Source: Atlantibacter subterraneus
GTDB taxonomy: Bacteria; Pseudomonadota; Gammaproteobacteria; Enterobacterales; Enterobacteriaceae
Direction: 5' to 3' (one strand)
DNA length: 64,000 nt
Assembly: GCF_027853245.1 (NCBI RefSeq)
Contig: NZ_JAPTZM010000002.1
Below are positions 44,266-52,214 of this stretch, one piece after another. The first letter of the stretch is position 1; each line of letters begins with the position of its first letter. Below the pieces are notes generated by a model. That model was not told the DNA's origin. It made no database searches and was given only the letters and a program-made list of their open reading frames with translations. Both the position numbers and the translations under genes were made by a program.

Positions 44266-44303
44266 TTGAGTTGCCGATCTAATACGCTGTGAAAGGAAAC
44301 CCC

Positions 44304-45848
44304 ATGGATGTAGTTAAAAAGAAACCCTGGTGGCAAAGCGATATGCTGAAGTGGTCAGCCGTCGCCCTGCTCGGCCTGCTGGTGGGTTATCTTGTGGTAT
44401 TGATGTATGCCCAGGGGGAGTATCTGTTCGCCATTGTGACGCTGATCTTAAGCTCCGTTGGCCTGTACATCTTCGCTAACCGTCGCGCTTACGCATGGCG
44501 CTACGTCTACCCTGGCCTCGCCGGCATGGGGCTGTTCGTTCTGTTCCCGCTGATCTGCACCATCGCCATCGCGTTTACCAACTACAGCAGCACCAACCAG
44601 CTGACCTTTGAACGCGCGCAGCAGGTGCTGATGGACCGCCAGTATCAGGCGGGTAAAACGTTTGGCTTCGGCCTCTATCCGGATAACGAAAAATGGCGGC
44701 TCGCGCTTACCGATGGCGAAAGCGGCAAAAACTACGTCTCCGACGCCTTTACCTTTGGCGACGAGCAAACCCTGAAGCTGAAGGAAGCCGACGCGCTGCC
44801 GACCGGTGAACGCGCCACGCTGCGCATCATTACCCAGAATCGCCAGGCGCTGACCCGGATCACCGCCGAACTGCCGGATGAAAGCCAGCTGGTGATGAGC
44901 TCATTACGCCAGTTCTCGGGCACCCGCCCGCTGTACACCCTGGCGAATGACGGCAAGTTGACCAACAACCAGAGCGGCGCGGTCTATGCGCCGAATCCCG
45001 ATGTCGGGTTCTATCAGGTGGTTAACGCCGACGGCAGCTGGGGCAGCGAAAAACTCAGCCCTGGCTACACGGTGACCACCGGCTGGGACAACTTTATGCG
45101 CGTCTTCACTGACGAAGGCATTCAGAAACCGTTCTTCGCCATCTTCGTCTGGACGGTGGTGTTCTCGGTGCTGACGGTAGTGCTGACCGTGGCGGTCGGC
45201 ATGGTGTTGGCCTGCGTGGTGCAGTGGGAAGCATTAAAGGGCAAAGCGATTTACCGGGTACTGCTGATTCTACCGTATGCGGTGCCGTCGTTTATCTCGA
45301 TCCTGATTTTCAAAGGGTTGTTTAACCAGAGCTTCGGTGAAATCAACATGATGCTCAGCGCGGTGTTCGGCATCCGCCCTGCGTGGTTTACTGACCCCAC
45401 TACCGCCCGCGCCATGATTATTATCGTCAACACCTGGCTGGGTTACCCGTACATGATGATCCTGTGCATGGGGCTGCTGAAGGCGATTCCCGACGATCTC
45501 TATGAAGCGTCGGCGATGGACGGCGCTACGCCATTCCAGAACTTCTTTAAAATCACATTCCCGCTGCTGATCAAGCCGCTCACGCCGCTGATGATTGCCA
45601 GCTTCGCATTCAACTTTAATAACTTCGTGCTGATCCTGCTGTTGACCAACGGCGGCCCGGACCGTCTCGGCACGACGACCCCGGCAGGCTATACCGACCT
45701 GCTGGTGAGCTATACCTACCGCATCGCCTTTGAAGGCGGCGGCGGTCAGGATTTCGGCCTCGCTGCCGCTATCGCCACGCTGATCTTCCTGCTGGTAGGC
45801 GCGCTCGCGATTGTTAACCTCAAAGCCACGCGCATCAAGTTTGATTAA
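44304..45848 (+). CDS. malF: Maltose ABC transporter permease MalF
   Basis: 514 residues, as in E. coli. Inner-membrane subunit with eight helices and the large periplasmic P2 loop (about 93-275) that contacts MalE. EAA coupling motif EASAMDGATPFQNFFKITFP at about 401-420 docks on MalK. Start chosen at MDVVKKKPWWQSD behind GAAAGGAAA. The gene follows malE by 71 bases and is followed by malG after 11 bases. Confidence 0.99.
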   Translation: MDVVKKKPWWQSDMLKWSAVALLGLLVGYLVVLMYAQGEYLFAIVTLILSSVGLYIFANRRAYAWRYVYPGLAGMGLFVLFPLICTIAIAFTNYSSTNQLTFERAQQVLMDRQYQAGKTFGFGLYPDNEKWRLALTDGESGKNYVSDAFTFGDEQTLKLKEADALPTGERATLRIITQNRQALTRITAELPDESQLVMSSLRQFSGTRPLYTLANDGKLTNNQSGAVYAPNPDVGFYQVVNADGSWGSEKLSPGYTVTTGWDNFMRVFTDEGIQKPFFAIFVWTVVFSVLTVVLTVAVGMVLACVVQWEALKGKAIYRVLLILPYAVPSFISILIFKGLFNQSFGEINMMLSAVFGIRPAWFTDPTTARAMIIIVNTWLGYPYMMILCMGLLKAIPDDLYEASAMDGATPFQNFFKITFPLLIKPLTPLMIASFAFNFNNFVLILLLTNGGPDRLGTTTPAGYTDLLVSYTYRIAFEGGGGQDFGLAAAIATLIFLLVGALAIVNLKATRIKFD

Positions 45849-45859
45849 GGAGACGACAC

Positions 45860-46750
45860 ATGGCTATGGTGCAACCGAAATCTCAAAAGCTGCGTTTGTT
45901 TATCACACACCTGTTACTGCTGATGTTTATCGCAGCGATTATGTTCCCGCTGCTGATGGTCGTGGCGATCTCGCTGCGTTCCGGCAACTTCGCCACCGGC
46001 AGCCTGATCCCGGAGCAAATCTCCTGGGAGCACTGGAAGCTGGCGCTGGGCTTTAACGTGGTGCATGCCAACGGCAGCGTCACCCCGCCGCCGTTCCCGG
46101 TACTGCTGTGGCTGTGGAACTCGGTGAAAATCGCGGGCATTACCGCGGTTGGCATAGTGGCGCTTTCCACCACTTGCGCCTACGCTTTTGCGCGTATGCG
46201 TTTTCCCGGCAAGGCTACCTTGCTGAAAGGCATGCTGATTTTCCAGATGTTCCCGGCGGTGCTGTCGCTGGTGGCGCTGTATGCGTTGTTCGATCGCCTC
46301 GGTCAGTACATTCCGTTTATCGGTCTGAACACCCACGGCGGGGTGATCTTCGCCTACCTCGGCGGCATTGCGCTGCACGTCTGGACCATTAAAGGCTATT
46401 TCGAAACCATCGACGGCTCGCTGGAAGAAGCCGCCGCGCTGGATGGCGCAACGCCGTGGCAGGCGTTCCGCTTAGTGCTGTTGCCGCTGTCGGTGCCGAT
46501 TCTGGCGGTGGTGTTTATTCTGTCGTTTATCGCCGCGATTACTGAAGTACCGGTCGCGTCGTTGCTGTTGCGTGATGTGAACAGCTACACCCTGGCCGTG
46601 GGCATGCAGCAATACCTCAACCCGCAAAACTACCTGTGGGGCGACTTTGCTGCGGCTGCGGTACTTTCCGCTATCCCGATCACCCTGGTGTTCCTGCTGG
46701 CCCAGCGCTGGCTGGTCAGCGGGCTGACGGCGGGGGGCGTGAAAGGCTAA
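45860..46750 (+). CDS. malG: Maltose ABC transporter permease MalG
   Basis: 296 residues, as in E. coli. Second transmembrane subunit of MalFGK2, six helices. EAA motif EEAAALDGATPWQAFRLVLLP at about 190 couples to MalK (quoted to 20 residues: EEAAALDGATPWQAFRLVLL). The C-terminal GGVKG tail that reaches into the MalK interface is present. Start ATG follows AAGGAGAC. Ends the operon before a UUCG-loop terminator. Confidence 0.99.
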   Translation: MAMVQPKSQKLRLFITHLLLLMFIAAIMFPLLMVVAISLRSGNFATGSLIPEQISWEHWKLALGFNVVHANGSVTPPPFPVLLWLWNSVKIAGITAVGIVALSTTCAYAFARMRFPGKATLLKGMLIFQMFPAVLSLVALYALFDRLGQYIPFIGLNTHGGVIFAYLGGIALHVWTIKGYFETIDGSLEEAAALDGATPWQAFRLVLLPLSVPILAVVFILSFIAAITEVPVASLLLRDVNSYTLAVGMQQYLNPQNYLWGDFAAAAVLSAIPITLVFLLAQRWLVSGLTAGGVKG

Positions 46751-46821
46751 GTTTCATCGTTATATGCCACTGTTATTATCCTCAATTGCCGTTGTGACTT
46801 TCCTTATCTGTGACTCCCTTC

Positions 46822-46847
46822 GGCGGCCTTCGGGCCGCCATTTTTAT
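46822..46847 (+). terminator. Terminator of malEFG
   Basis: GGCGGCC-TTCG-GGCCGCC followed by ATTTTTATT, overlapping the 3' end of the convergent psiE by a few bases. Confidence 0.92.
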
Positions 46848-47263
46848 TCGCGCTTCAGCCGTTTCGAGTTGCACAGCCACAGCGTGATCACCAGCAGCAG
46901 GATCGCCCCGGAATAGATCAGCACGTCCATCGGCGCTTTATGATCGACGATGATCAACCGCACGATAGCCGTGATGCCGATGTAAATGAAATAGCGCAGC
47001 GGGAAGTGGTAGCCGGACTGGAAGTACTTGACGATCAGGGCGATGAATTCGAAGTAGAGGAAATAAACCACCAGCCCTTCCACCAGCTCGTATTTGCTGG
47101 CCTGAATGGGTGAGAAGAGCACATCGGCCAGATGCAGGGTCTCTTTACCGAGAAAGATAACCAGGATCAGGCCAAGGCTGAGCAAGCCAAGGTTCAGCAC
47201 CGTTTGCAGGATGGAAGAAACCCATTCCCCGCGCGCACGTGACGAAGCGGATAGCGTGGACAT
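46844..47263 (-). CDS. psiE: Phosphate-starvation-inducible protein PsiE
   Basis: 139 residues (E. coli 136). Small inner-membrane protein with four hydrophobic segments (about 17-42, 59-80, 87-104, 112-131), induced by phosphate starvation in E. coli through PhoB and repressed by cAMP-CRP. Function unknown. It retains the malG-psiE neighbourhood, but the xylE gene found nearby in E. coli is absent. The upstream spacer did not give a convincing Pho box. Confidence 0.93.
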   Translation of the reverse strand: MSTLSASSRARGEWVSSILQTVLNLGLLSLGLILVIFLGKETLHLADVLFSPIQASKYELVEGLVVYFLYFEFIALIVKYFQSGYHFPLRYFIYIGITAIVRLIIVDHKAPMDVLIYSGAILLLVITLWLCNSKRLKRE

Positions 47264-47708
47264 AACAGCGTCCTCATCTCAGGAGTGAGGAATCGTTATA
47301 CGTCAGAAATGTGATCCAGATCTAGTTTTATTTGCTTATGTTTTAATCAAAAACCAGCGCATTTCAGTATCACGCTGTACCGGGAACCTTTACAACACTC
47401 AAGGCTGATAATAGCTGATACTTGCCATATATATTAAAGCTATGAATAGCGCTTGTTTTAAGAATCAATGACGTTAATCGGCTCATGTTTTCTGAGGCAA
47501 TCTCATGGCATATCAACCAGTCGTAAAACATGGTTATGTCTTAAAAGGGATTTTTGCGTATTAAAAGTTTCGCAGACTCAGCAAAAATTTACATTCGCGA
47601 AGGACTTTAGCCTGTTTAGGGCTTGATAAGGTTCTAATTAGGATTAGAATTGTTACCCGCAACTATCTTTAAAGCAGAAACAACAATTTCTAATTCAAAA
47701 TTGAATCA
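47264..47708. promoter_or_regulatory. Spacer between psiE and the MalI-like regulator, AT-rich, with an inverted repeat
   Basis: 445 bases, markedly AT-rich in the right half, without a gene. TTCTAAT-TAGG-ATTAGAA at 47632-47649 is a perfect 7-bp inverted repeat 59 bases before the regulator gene and could be an operator or a hairpin. The composition shift here marks the left edge of the acquired cluster. No clear promoter could be fixed. Confidence 0.5.
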
Positions 47709-48731
47709 ATGATGACAAAAAAAAAGCCCACTATTTCAGATGTTGCTAAACTCGCTGATGTTTCCCCTGCAGCTGTATCAATGGCCCTTTCTGGTAAAGG
47801 GAGGATATCAACATGGACAGCACAGCGTATCAATGATGCTATCGACCAACTGGGCTATGTAAGAAATAATAATGCTGCAGCGTTAAGAAGCGGTAAAACA
47901 GGACTTATCGCCGTGATGATGCATGGTTTGGAGCGGCGGTTTAACCTTGAAGTCTTGCAAGGGCTAAATGCTAAAATTGATTGCGATAATAAGGTTGCTT
48001 TCATTCTTATTTATGAAACCGCGCTTGATCTGGATAACAGGCTAAATATTGCGTTAAATTATAATGTTGATGGTATTATTATCGTCAGCCCAACTCACAT
48101 TAGTAAAAGCATAGAGTTAAGATTGCAAAATCAAACTATTCCTTTTGCTACCATTGCCTTCACTAACCAGTTAAGCGATCACAATCATTTCTGTGTCGAT
48201 GCGGCAAGCGTTAGTGCGCTAGCGACGCAATATCTTATTGATAAAGGTCATATTCACATTGCGTTTGTAGGCGGCAACATGAAGTCATATGATCGTGCTG
48301 AAAAACTAGCGGGATATTTTTCAACCTTACGGAAAAATAACATTAAAGACGACAAATCATTAATCCTTCCTGAAGGAGACAACCTTCAAAACACTGCAGA
48401 AGGCGTTGAAAAGCTTATTTCCTCACACCCCTGGCTCACTGCGATTCTTTGCTATGATGAGTTAGCGACGAAAGGAACCGTAACGGGAATAAATAACCGG
48501 GGAAGAACAGTCGGTAAAGATAATTATATAGAAAGAGATATTTCATTAATTGCTTTAGAAAAAATTGACGAAGCTGAGTATGGTGCTCCGTCAATCACAT
48601 GTGTTGATTACTCCGCCTTTCAGATGGGCTGGAACGCGGCGCATATATTAATTCAAAAAATTGATAACCATCAAGAAGTAATTACCCTGTCTCATCCGGG
48701 ACCCACACTTATACTCAGAAATTCAGCTTAA
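47709..48731 (+). CDS. MalI-like LacI-family regulator
   Basis: 340 residues. LacI-type HTH and hinge helix in the first 60 residues (TISDVAKLADVSPAAVSMALSGKGRIST), then a periplasmic-binding-protein-like effector domain. It resembles E. coli MalI in several places: SGKGRIST, the RAE-x2-GYFSTL segment, AILCYDE and YIERDISLIAL. MalI represses malXY by binding GATAAAACGTTTTATC; a related 18-bp operator lies before the PTS operon here (52086-52103). The gene converges on that operon and its stop overlaps the asparaginase stop by 3 bases. The start is one of two adjacent ATG codons and the ribosome-binding site is poor. AT-rich codon use, unlike the mal genes. Ligand unknown; I infer a phosphorylated sugar derivative. 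Confidence 0.88.
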   Translation: MMTKKKPTISDVAKLADVSPAAVSMALSGKGRISTWTAQRINDAIDQLGYVRNNNAAALRSGKTGLIAVMMHGLERRFNLEVLQGLNAKIDCDNKVAFILIYETALDLDNRLNIALNYNVDGIIIVSPTHISKSIELRLQNQTIPFATIAFTNQLSDHNHFCVDAASVSALATQYLIDKGHIHIAFVGGNMKSYDRAEKLAGYFSTLRKNNIKDDKSLILPEGDNLQNTAEGVEKLISSHPWLTAILCYDELATKGTVTGINNRGRTVGKDNYIERDISLIALEKIDEAEYGAPSITCVDYSAFQMGWNAAHILIQKIDNHQEVITLSHPGPTLILRNSA

Positions 48732-49672
48732 TTCCCTGACCCCTGGTTTAACCTCAACAGGTAATTGCTTAGCCATTCCTCGGAAGCTAATTCAACTGAA
48801 ACAGTATTATTTCGACAGTGGGCAAGCCAAACTTGTACAGGCTTCCATGGTTGCCCAATAACAAAAGAAAATTCTTCTTTATTGGTAGCGGCTCCCCATT
48901 CACCTTTATTATTTATAGCAATCAGGGAGATACTTCCGCACTCTCCTTTCCGGGACATGAGTTTAGCAGTATGTTCAGCCACCACTTTTTCACAGGCATA
49001 CTGAGGAGAATATTCCTGCATTAAACGTACCGCTTCCCACGAAAGACACCCTTTCATGATGTCTTCGCCAACGCCTGTTGCCGCTGCCGCCCCAATAGCG
49101 CTATCGGCGAAACATCCCGAACCGATGACAGGCGAATCGCCAATACGCCCGGAATTTTTAAGAAATAAACCTGATGTTGACACACCCGCGCACACTTTTC
49201 CCGCCGGTGAGCAGCCAAGAACACATACTGTGTCATGGCCGTCGTAAGCTTCTAATTGTTCACTGGCTGGCAAGTCCTGTAGGGTATTACGCCACTTCAG
49301 TTGTGAAAGAGGGTATCGATTATCACGTGCTTCAAACCCATTTTGTACCGCGAACTCAAAGGCGCCATGCCCTGTTAATACATTATTTCGTTGATACCGG
49401 CTTAATGTTTTTGCAACAAGAATGGGATTTTTAATATGCTGAACGGCAGCCACAGCACCATAGTTTAATGTATCTCCATCCATAAAAGCGGCGTCCAGTT
49501 CAACCTCGCCTTTACTGTTTGGCAATCCACCATATCCTACTGAGTGAAACAGAGGATTATCTTCAACATTGATGACTACATGCGTAACGGCGTCTTCGAG
49601 ACTATCAATATCCATGGCTTTTATTATGCCATCCTGGGCCATGCGCCAGGTGGCGATCAACGTGTTATGCAT
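48728..49672 (-). CDS. N4-(beta-N-acetylglucosaminyl)-L-asparaginase family hydrolase (cytoplasmic)
   Basis: 314 residues, Ntn-hydrolase of the glycosylasparaginase (aspartylglucosaminidase) family. Such enzymes cut themselves before a Thr, which then becomes the nucleophile and splits the sugar-asparagine amide bond to aspartate and an amino sugar. The autocleavage site is GHDT-VCVLG (about residue 146). Other active-site elements are VSTSG (second Thr), GRIGDSP (the Arg and Asp that bind the amino acid part) and AAATGVG. There is no signal peptide, unlike the lysosomal and some bacterial relatives, so it should act on an imported substrate. It overlaps the end of the NagB-like gene by 16 bases, behind an AAGGAAA site. 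A plain isoaspartyl-peptidase role is less likely because GDSP and the HDT context favour the sugar-Asn group. Confidence 0.85.
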   Translation of the reverse strand: MHNTLIATWRMAQDGIIKAMDIDSLEDAVTHVVINVEDNPLFHSVGYGGLPNSKGEVELDAAFMDGDTLNYGAVAAVQHIKNPILVAKTLSRYQRNNVLTGHGAFEFAVQNGFEARDNRYPLSQLKWRNTLQDLPASEQLEAYDGHDTVCVLGCSPAGKVCAGVSTSGLFLKNSGRIGDSPVIGSGCFADSAIGAAAATGVGEDIMKGCLSWEAVRLMQEYSPQYACEKVVAEHTAKLMSRKGECGSISLIAINNKGEWGAATNKEEFSFVIGQPWKPVQVWLAHCRNNTVSVELASEEWLSNYLLRLNQGSGN

Positions 49673-50409
49673 GCGAGAGTTTCCTTACTCAGTAAAGATG
49701 CAGCATCACGATCAATAACAAACGTAAATGAAGGATGATTTCGTAAACAGGAGGCCGGGCAGTCTTCATTTATCGGATCTTCCAGAACTCGCTTCACCGC
49801 CTGCGCCTTACTTTTCCCACTGGCAATTAACAGAGGGATTTTAGCATCCATAATTTCTTTAAACCCTAACGTAAACATTTCGGTTGGGGCTTGTTCACGT
49901 GTAATACCATAGAGATTCATTGTGCTTTCAATGGTAGATTCTTTATGCTGGGCACAAAAGGCCGATGCATTAAAAGGTGTGCCTGGCTCGCAAGCCCCTA
50001 TATGACCATTCACCCCCAGACCTAACAATTGTAAATCCCGCGGGTAAGTGTTCATAATATGCTTATAACGTAGAATTTCATATTGCTTATTGTGGTTGCC
50101 TGCATTAAACATATCAAAATACTTAGGAGGATATTTAAGCTGGTCATAAAAATGTTTAAACATGAAAGTATGAACAGTATAAACATCATTCTGCCCACCG
50201 ACATATTCATCAACGTTCAAAAAAACCGCTTCGGAGATATCAATCGTTTTTTCATTTACTGCGTTGGTTAAATGCCTGAACAACCCTGTCGGTGATGCAC
50301 CGGTTGTCATGGAAATGACAGGATGAGGATTGTTATTAATAACATCAGCGATAATTTCATAGGCCCGCCATGACATGGCATCATAGTCTTTAACTAAATA
50401 AACTTTCAT
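49657..50409 (-). CDS. NagB-like glucosamine-6-phosphate deaminase family protein
   Basis: 250 residues. NagB/RpiA/SOL superfamily enzyme, expected to isomerise and deaminate an amino-sugar phosphate (glucosamine-6-phosphate to fructose-6-phosphate plus ammonia). The catalytic Asp lies in FLNVDEYVGG (about 65-74) and the ring-opening His/Glu pair in GVNGHIGACEPGTPF (about 132-146), which is the NGHIG form seen in Bacillus-type NagB, not the DGHIA form of E. coli NagB. The segment MTTGASPTGLF is the phosphate-binding loop. It begins 3 bases after the PTS gene, behind AAGGA, and overlaps the asparaginase. A paralogue acting on a 1-amino sugar phosphate released from asparagine is also possible. 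Confidence 0.85.
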   Translation of the reverse strand: MKVYLVKDYDAMSWRAYEIIADVINNNPHPVISMTTGASPTGLFRHLTNAVNEKTIDISEAVFLNVDEYVGGQNDVYTVHTFMFKHFYDQLKYPPKYFDMFNAGNHNKQYEILRYKHIMNTYPRDLQLLGLGVNGHIGACEPGTPFNASAFCAQHKESTIESTMNLYGITREQAPTEMFTLGFKEIMDAKIPLLIASGKSKAQAVKRVLEDPINEDCPASCLRNHPSFTFVIDRDAASLLSKETLACITR

Positions 50410-50412
50410 AAT

Positions 50413-52000
50413 TTATCCTTGTGCTAATAATTTTCGTACGGCGTTGCGAATTGTATCTACGGTTGTGCCATAAACAATCTGCACGTTATTTTGATCGACC
50501 GGAACAAAACCTAAAGAACCTGTAGCCTGAATGATTTTCTCATCGATAAGAGAGATATCTTTAATCGTCACTCTAAGCCGACTATAGCAACAATCGACTT
50601 GCTCAATATTACTGTCCCCTCCTAACCCTTTGATAATTGCGGATGCCTTAAGCTTTAGCGGATCGCCAGCTATTTGGTCCGTTTGCTGTTGAATCCCCAA
50701 TATATCAATCGTTTGTTCGTAATCGCTCCCGCGCCCCGGTGTTTTTAAATTAAAATGGATGATCCAGAATTTAAATAGCCCGTAGCCTACTATCGACATG
50801 CCTAAACCAATTACAATGTTGATCCAGAACTTTGATTCAGGACGTAAAAAACCGTATAGTACCAGGCCAATAATATTAGCCTCTGTTCCTCCCAGTTGAC
50901 TGTGGAACATATAGCAGAGCATCCAACTCAAACCATTTAGCAACGAATAAATCAAATACCAGACCGGGGAGACGAAAAGAAATGTGAACTCAAGAGGTTC
51001 GGTTACGCCAGCAATAATAGAGGTAAAAGCCCCGGTTAATAACAGCGGTTTGATCTTAACCCGTTGCTCGGGTTTCGCTGTCTGGTACATTGCCAACGCC
51101 ATCATGGGTAGCGTGAACATTGTGATCGGAATTTGACCACCCCGCAAAAATTTCACAATGTCCGGCAGCGACATATTCGTTGGCAATATATTGGTTTTCA
51201 GATATTCCGCAAATATAGCCCGGGCTCCTTCAATCGTATGGCCGTCAGGGAAAGTAGCTACACCAGAAACCATGGTGTCACGAATGACAGTATTCCATAT
51301 CTGATGTAACCCGGTTGGCAGCAACAACCTCTCGCCAAAACCATAAATGAATGGAGCAAATATCCCGGCGTGGGAAACACCTAAGGCTGCATGATTAATG
51401 ACATTGGACATCAATATCCATACATAAGGGAAGCATTGGCCGAATACAACAAAAAACATCACGTTGGCAAGTGGAACAAACCTTACGCCGCCAAAGAATG
51501 CCAGCGCAACCGGAAATTTAACCTGATACACTTTATTATGAAGGATACCGGATAATATCCCTGTAATTATGCCACCAACAACCCCCGTATTAACAGTTTC
51601 TATACCTAATATGGTGGCTAAGGCATTAGCGGGAAACATGCTTCTGACTTCAGGGCGAGACATTAATAATGCATGCATGCATGCCCATATTTAACGCCAG
51701 ATAGCCGCATATCGCACCTAACGCTGCATATTCTTTCTCACTTTTAGCCAGGGTAAAAGCAAGCGAAACCGCGAATAAAAACGGCAGGTTGTCCATGATG
51801 ACAGCCCCTACCGTATTGAGTAAATTTGCTATGTATTGAAATATAAATGAGTTTAGAAAAGGAAGCATTTCTCTGAGTTTTTCATGCCACAGAAAGAGAG
51901 ATGCGACACCTAATAATAAAGAAGCAAACGACAAAAGTGCTATTGGGGTAATAAAAGCACGCGATAACTTCTGAAAGAAGTTTATCATTTCCTTTTTCAT
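50413..52000 (-). pseudogene. MalX-like PTS permease EIICB, frame broken at an (ATGC)4 repeat
   Basis: Two overlapping reading frames encode the parts of one protein. The first (from 52000) gives the N-terminal membrane region, MKKEMINFFQKLSRAFITP to GYLALNMGMHA, and stops at 51650. The second carries on as HALLMSRPEVRSMFP and gives the rest of EIIC (FFGGVRFVPL, GERLLLPTGLHQIW, GVTEPLEFTFLF) and the EIIB domain, with the phospho-cysteine in VDCCYSRLRVTIKD (second Cys by alignment with MalX). The shift falls at the fourfold ATGC repeat 51669-51684. Removing one unit leaves 1584 bases and restores a single frame of 527 residues. No EIIA is encoded, so Crr would supply the phosphate. It resembles MalX and other glucose-family EIICBs. 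First gene of the operon; it may be recently broken or switchable. Confidence 0.85.
51669..51684. repeat. (ATGC)4 tetranucleotide repeat in the PTS gene
   Basis: Four perfect tandem ATGC units (GCAT on the coding strand). Three units would keep the EIIC frame open; four shift it by +1. Such repeats change length by slippage during replication. Confidence 0.95.
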
Positions 52001-52051
52001 AGGATTTCCAACCTATTTTATGGATGAAAACCATTTTTAAATGGCATCGTA

Positions 52052-52120
52052 GTTATACCACTCAATTAACTGATTTGATGCTAAATGATTAAACGTTTAA
52101 TCAATGTGCCACAGATCACA
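52052..52120 (-). promoter_or_regulatory. Promoter region of the PTS operon: LacI-type operator plus CRP site
   Basis: TGATTAAACGTTTAATCA at 52086-52103 is a perfect 18-bp palindrome with the central CG typical of LacI-family operators, close to the MalI site. TGTGCCACAGATCACA at 52105-52120 fits CRP (TGTGA-N6-TCACA, one mismatch). On the minus strand an extended -10, TGGTATAAC, lies at 52052-52060. The order CRP site, operator, -10, gene suggests activation by cAMP-CRP and repression by the MalI-like protein. Confidence 0.78.
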
Positions 52121-52177
52121 TAAATACTTATAATTGTTTAATCCACAATTTATAAGAATATGTCCATAAAGGAAGGA

Positions 52178-52208
52178 ACCGGGAGACGCATATACGCTTT
52201 CTCCCGGT
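52178..52208 (-). terminator. Hairpin after yjbH
   Basis: ACCGGGAGA / TCTCCCGGT, a 9-bp perfect stem with a 13-base loop, just beyond the yjbH stop. The minus-side tail TCCTTCC is only moderately U-rich. Confidence 0.65.
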
Positions 52209-52214
52209 AAAGTT

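Noticed and set aside
47390..47450. Pho box for psiE
   Set aside because: CTGATA repeats occur with a 10-base period, not the 11-base period and CTGTCAT sequence of PhoB sites.
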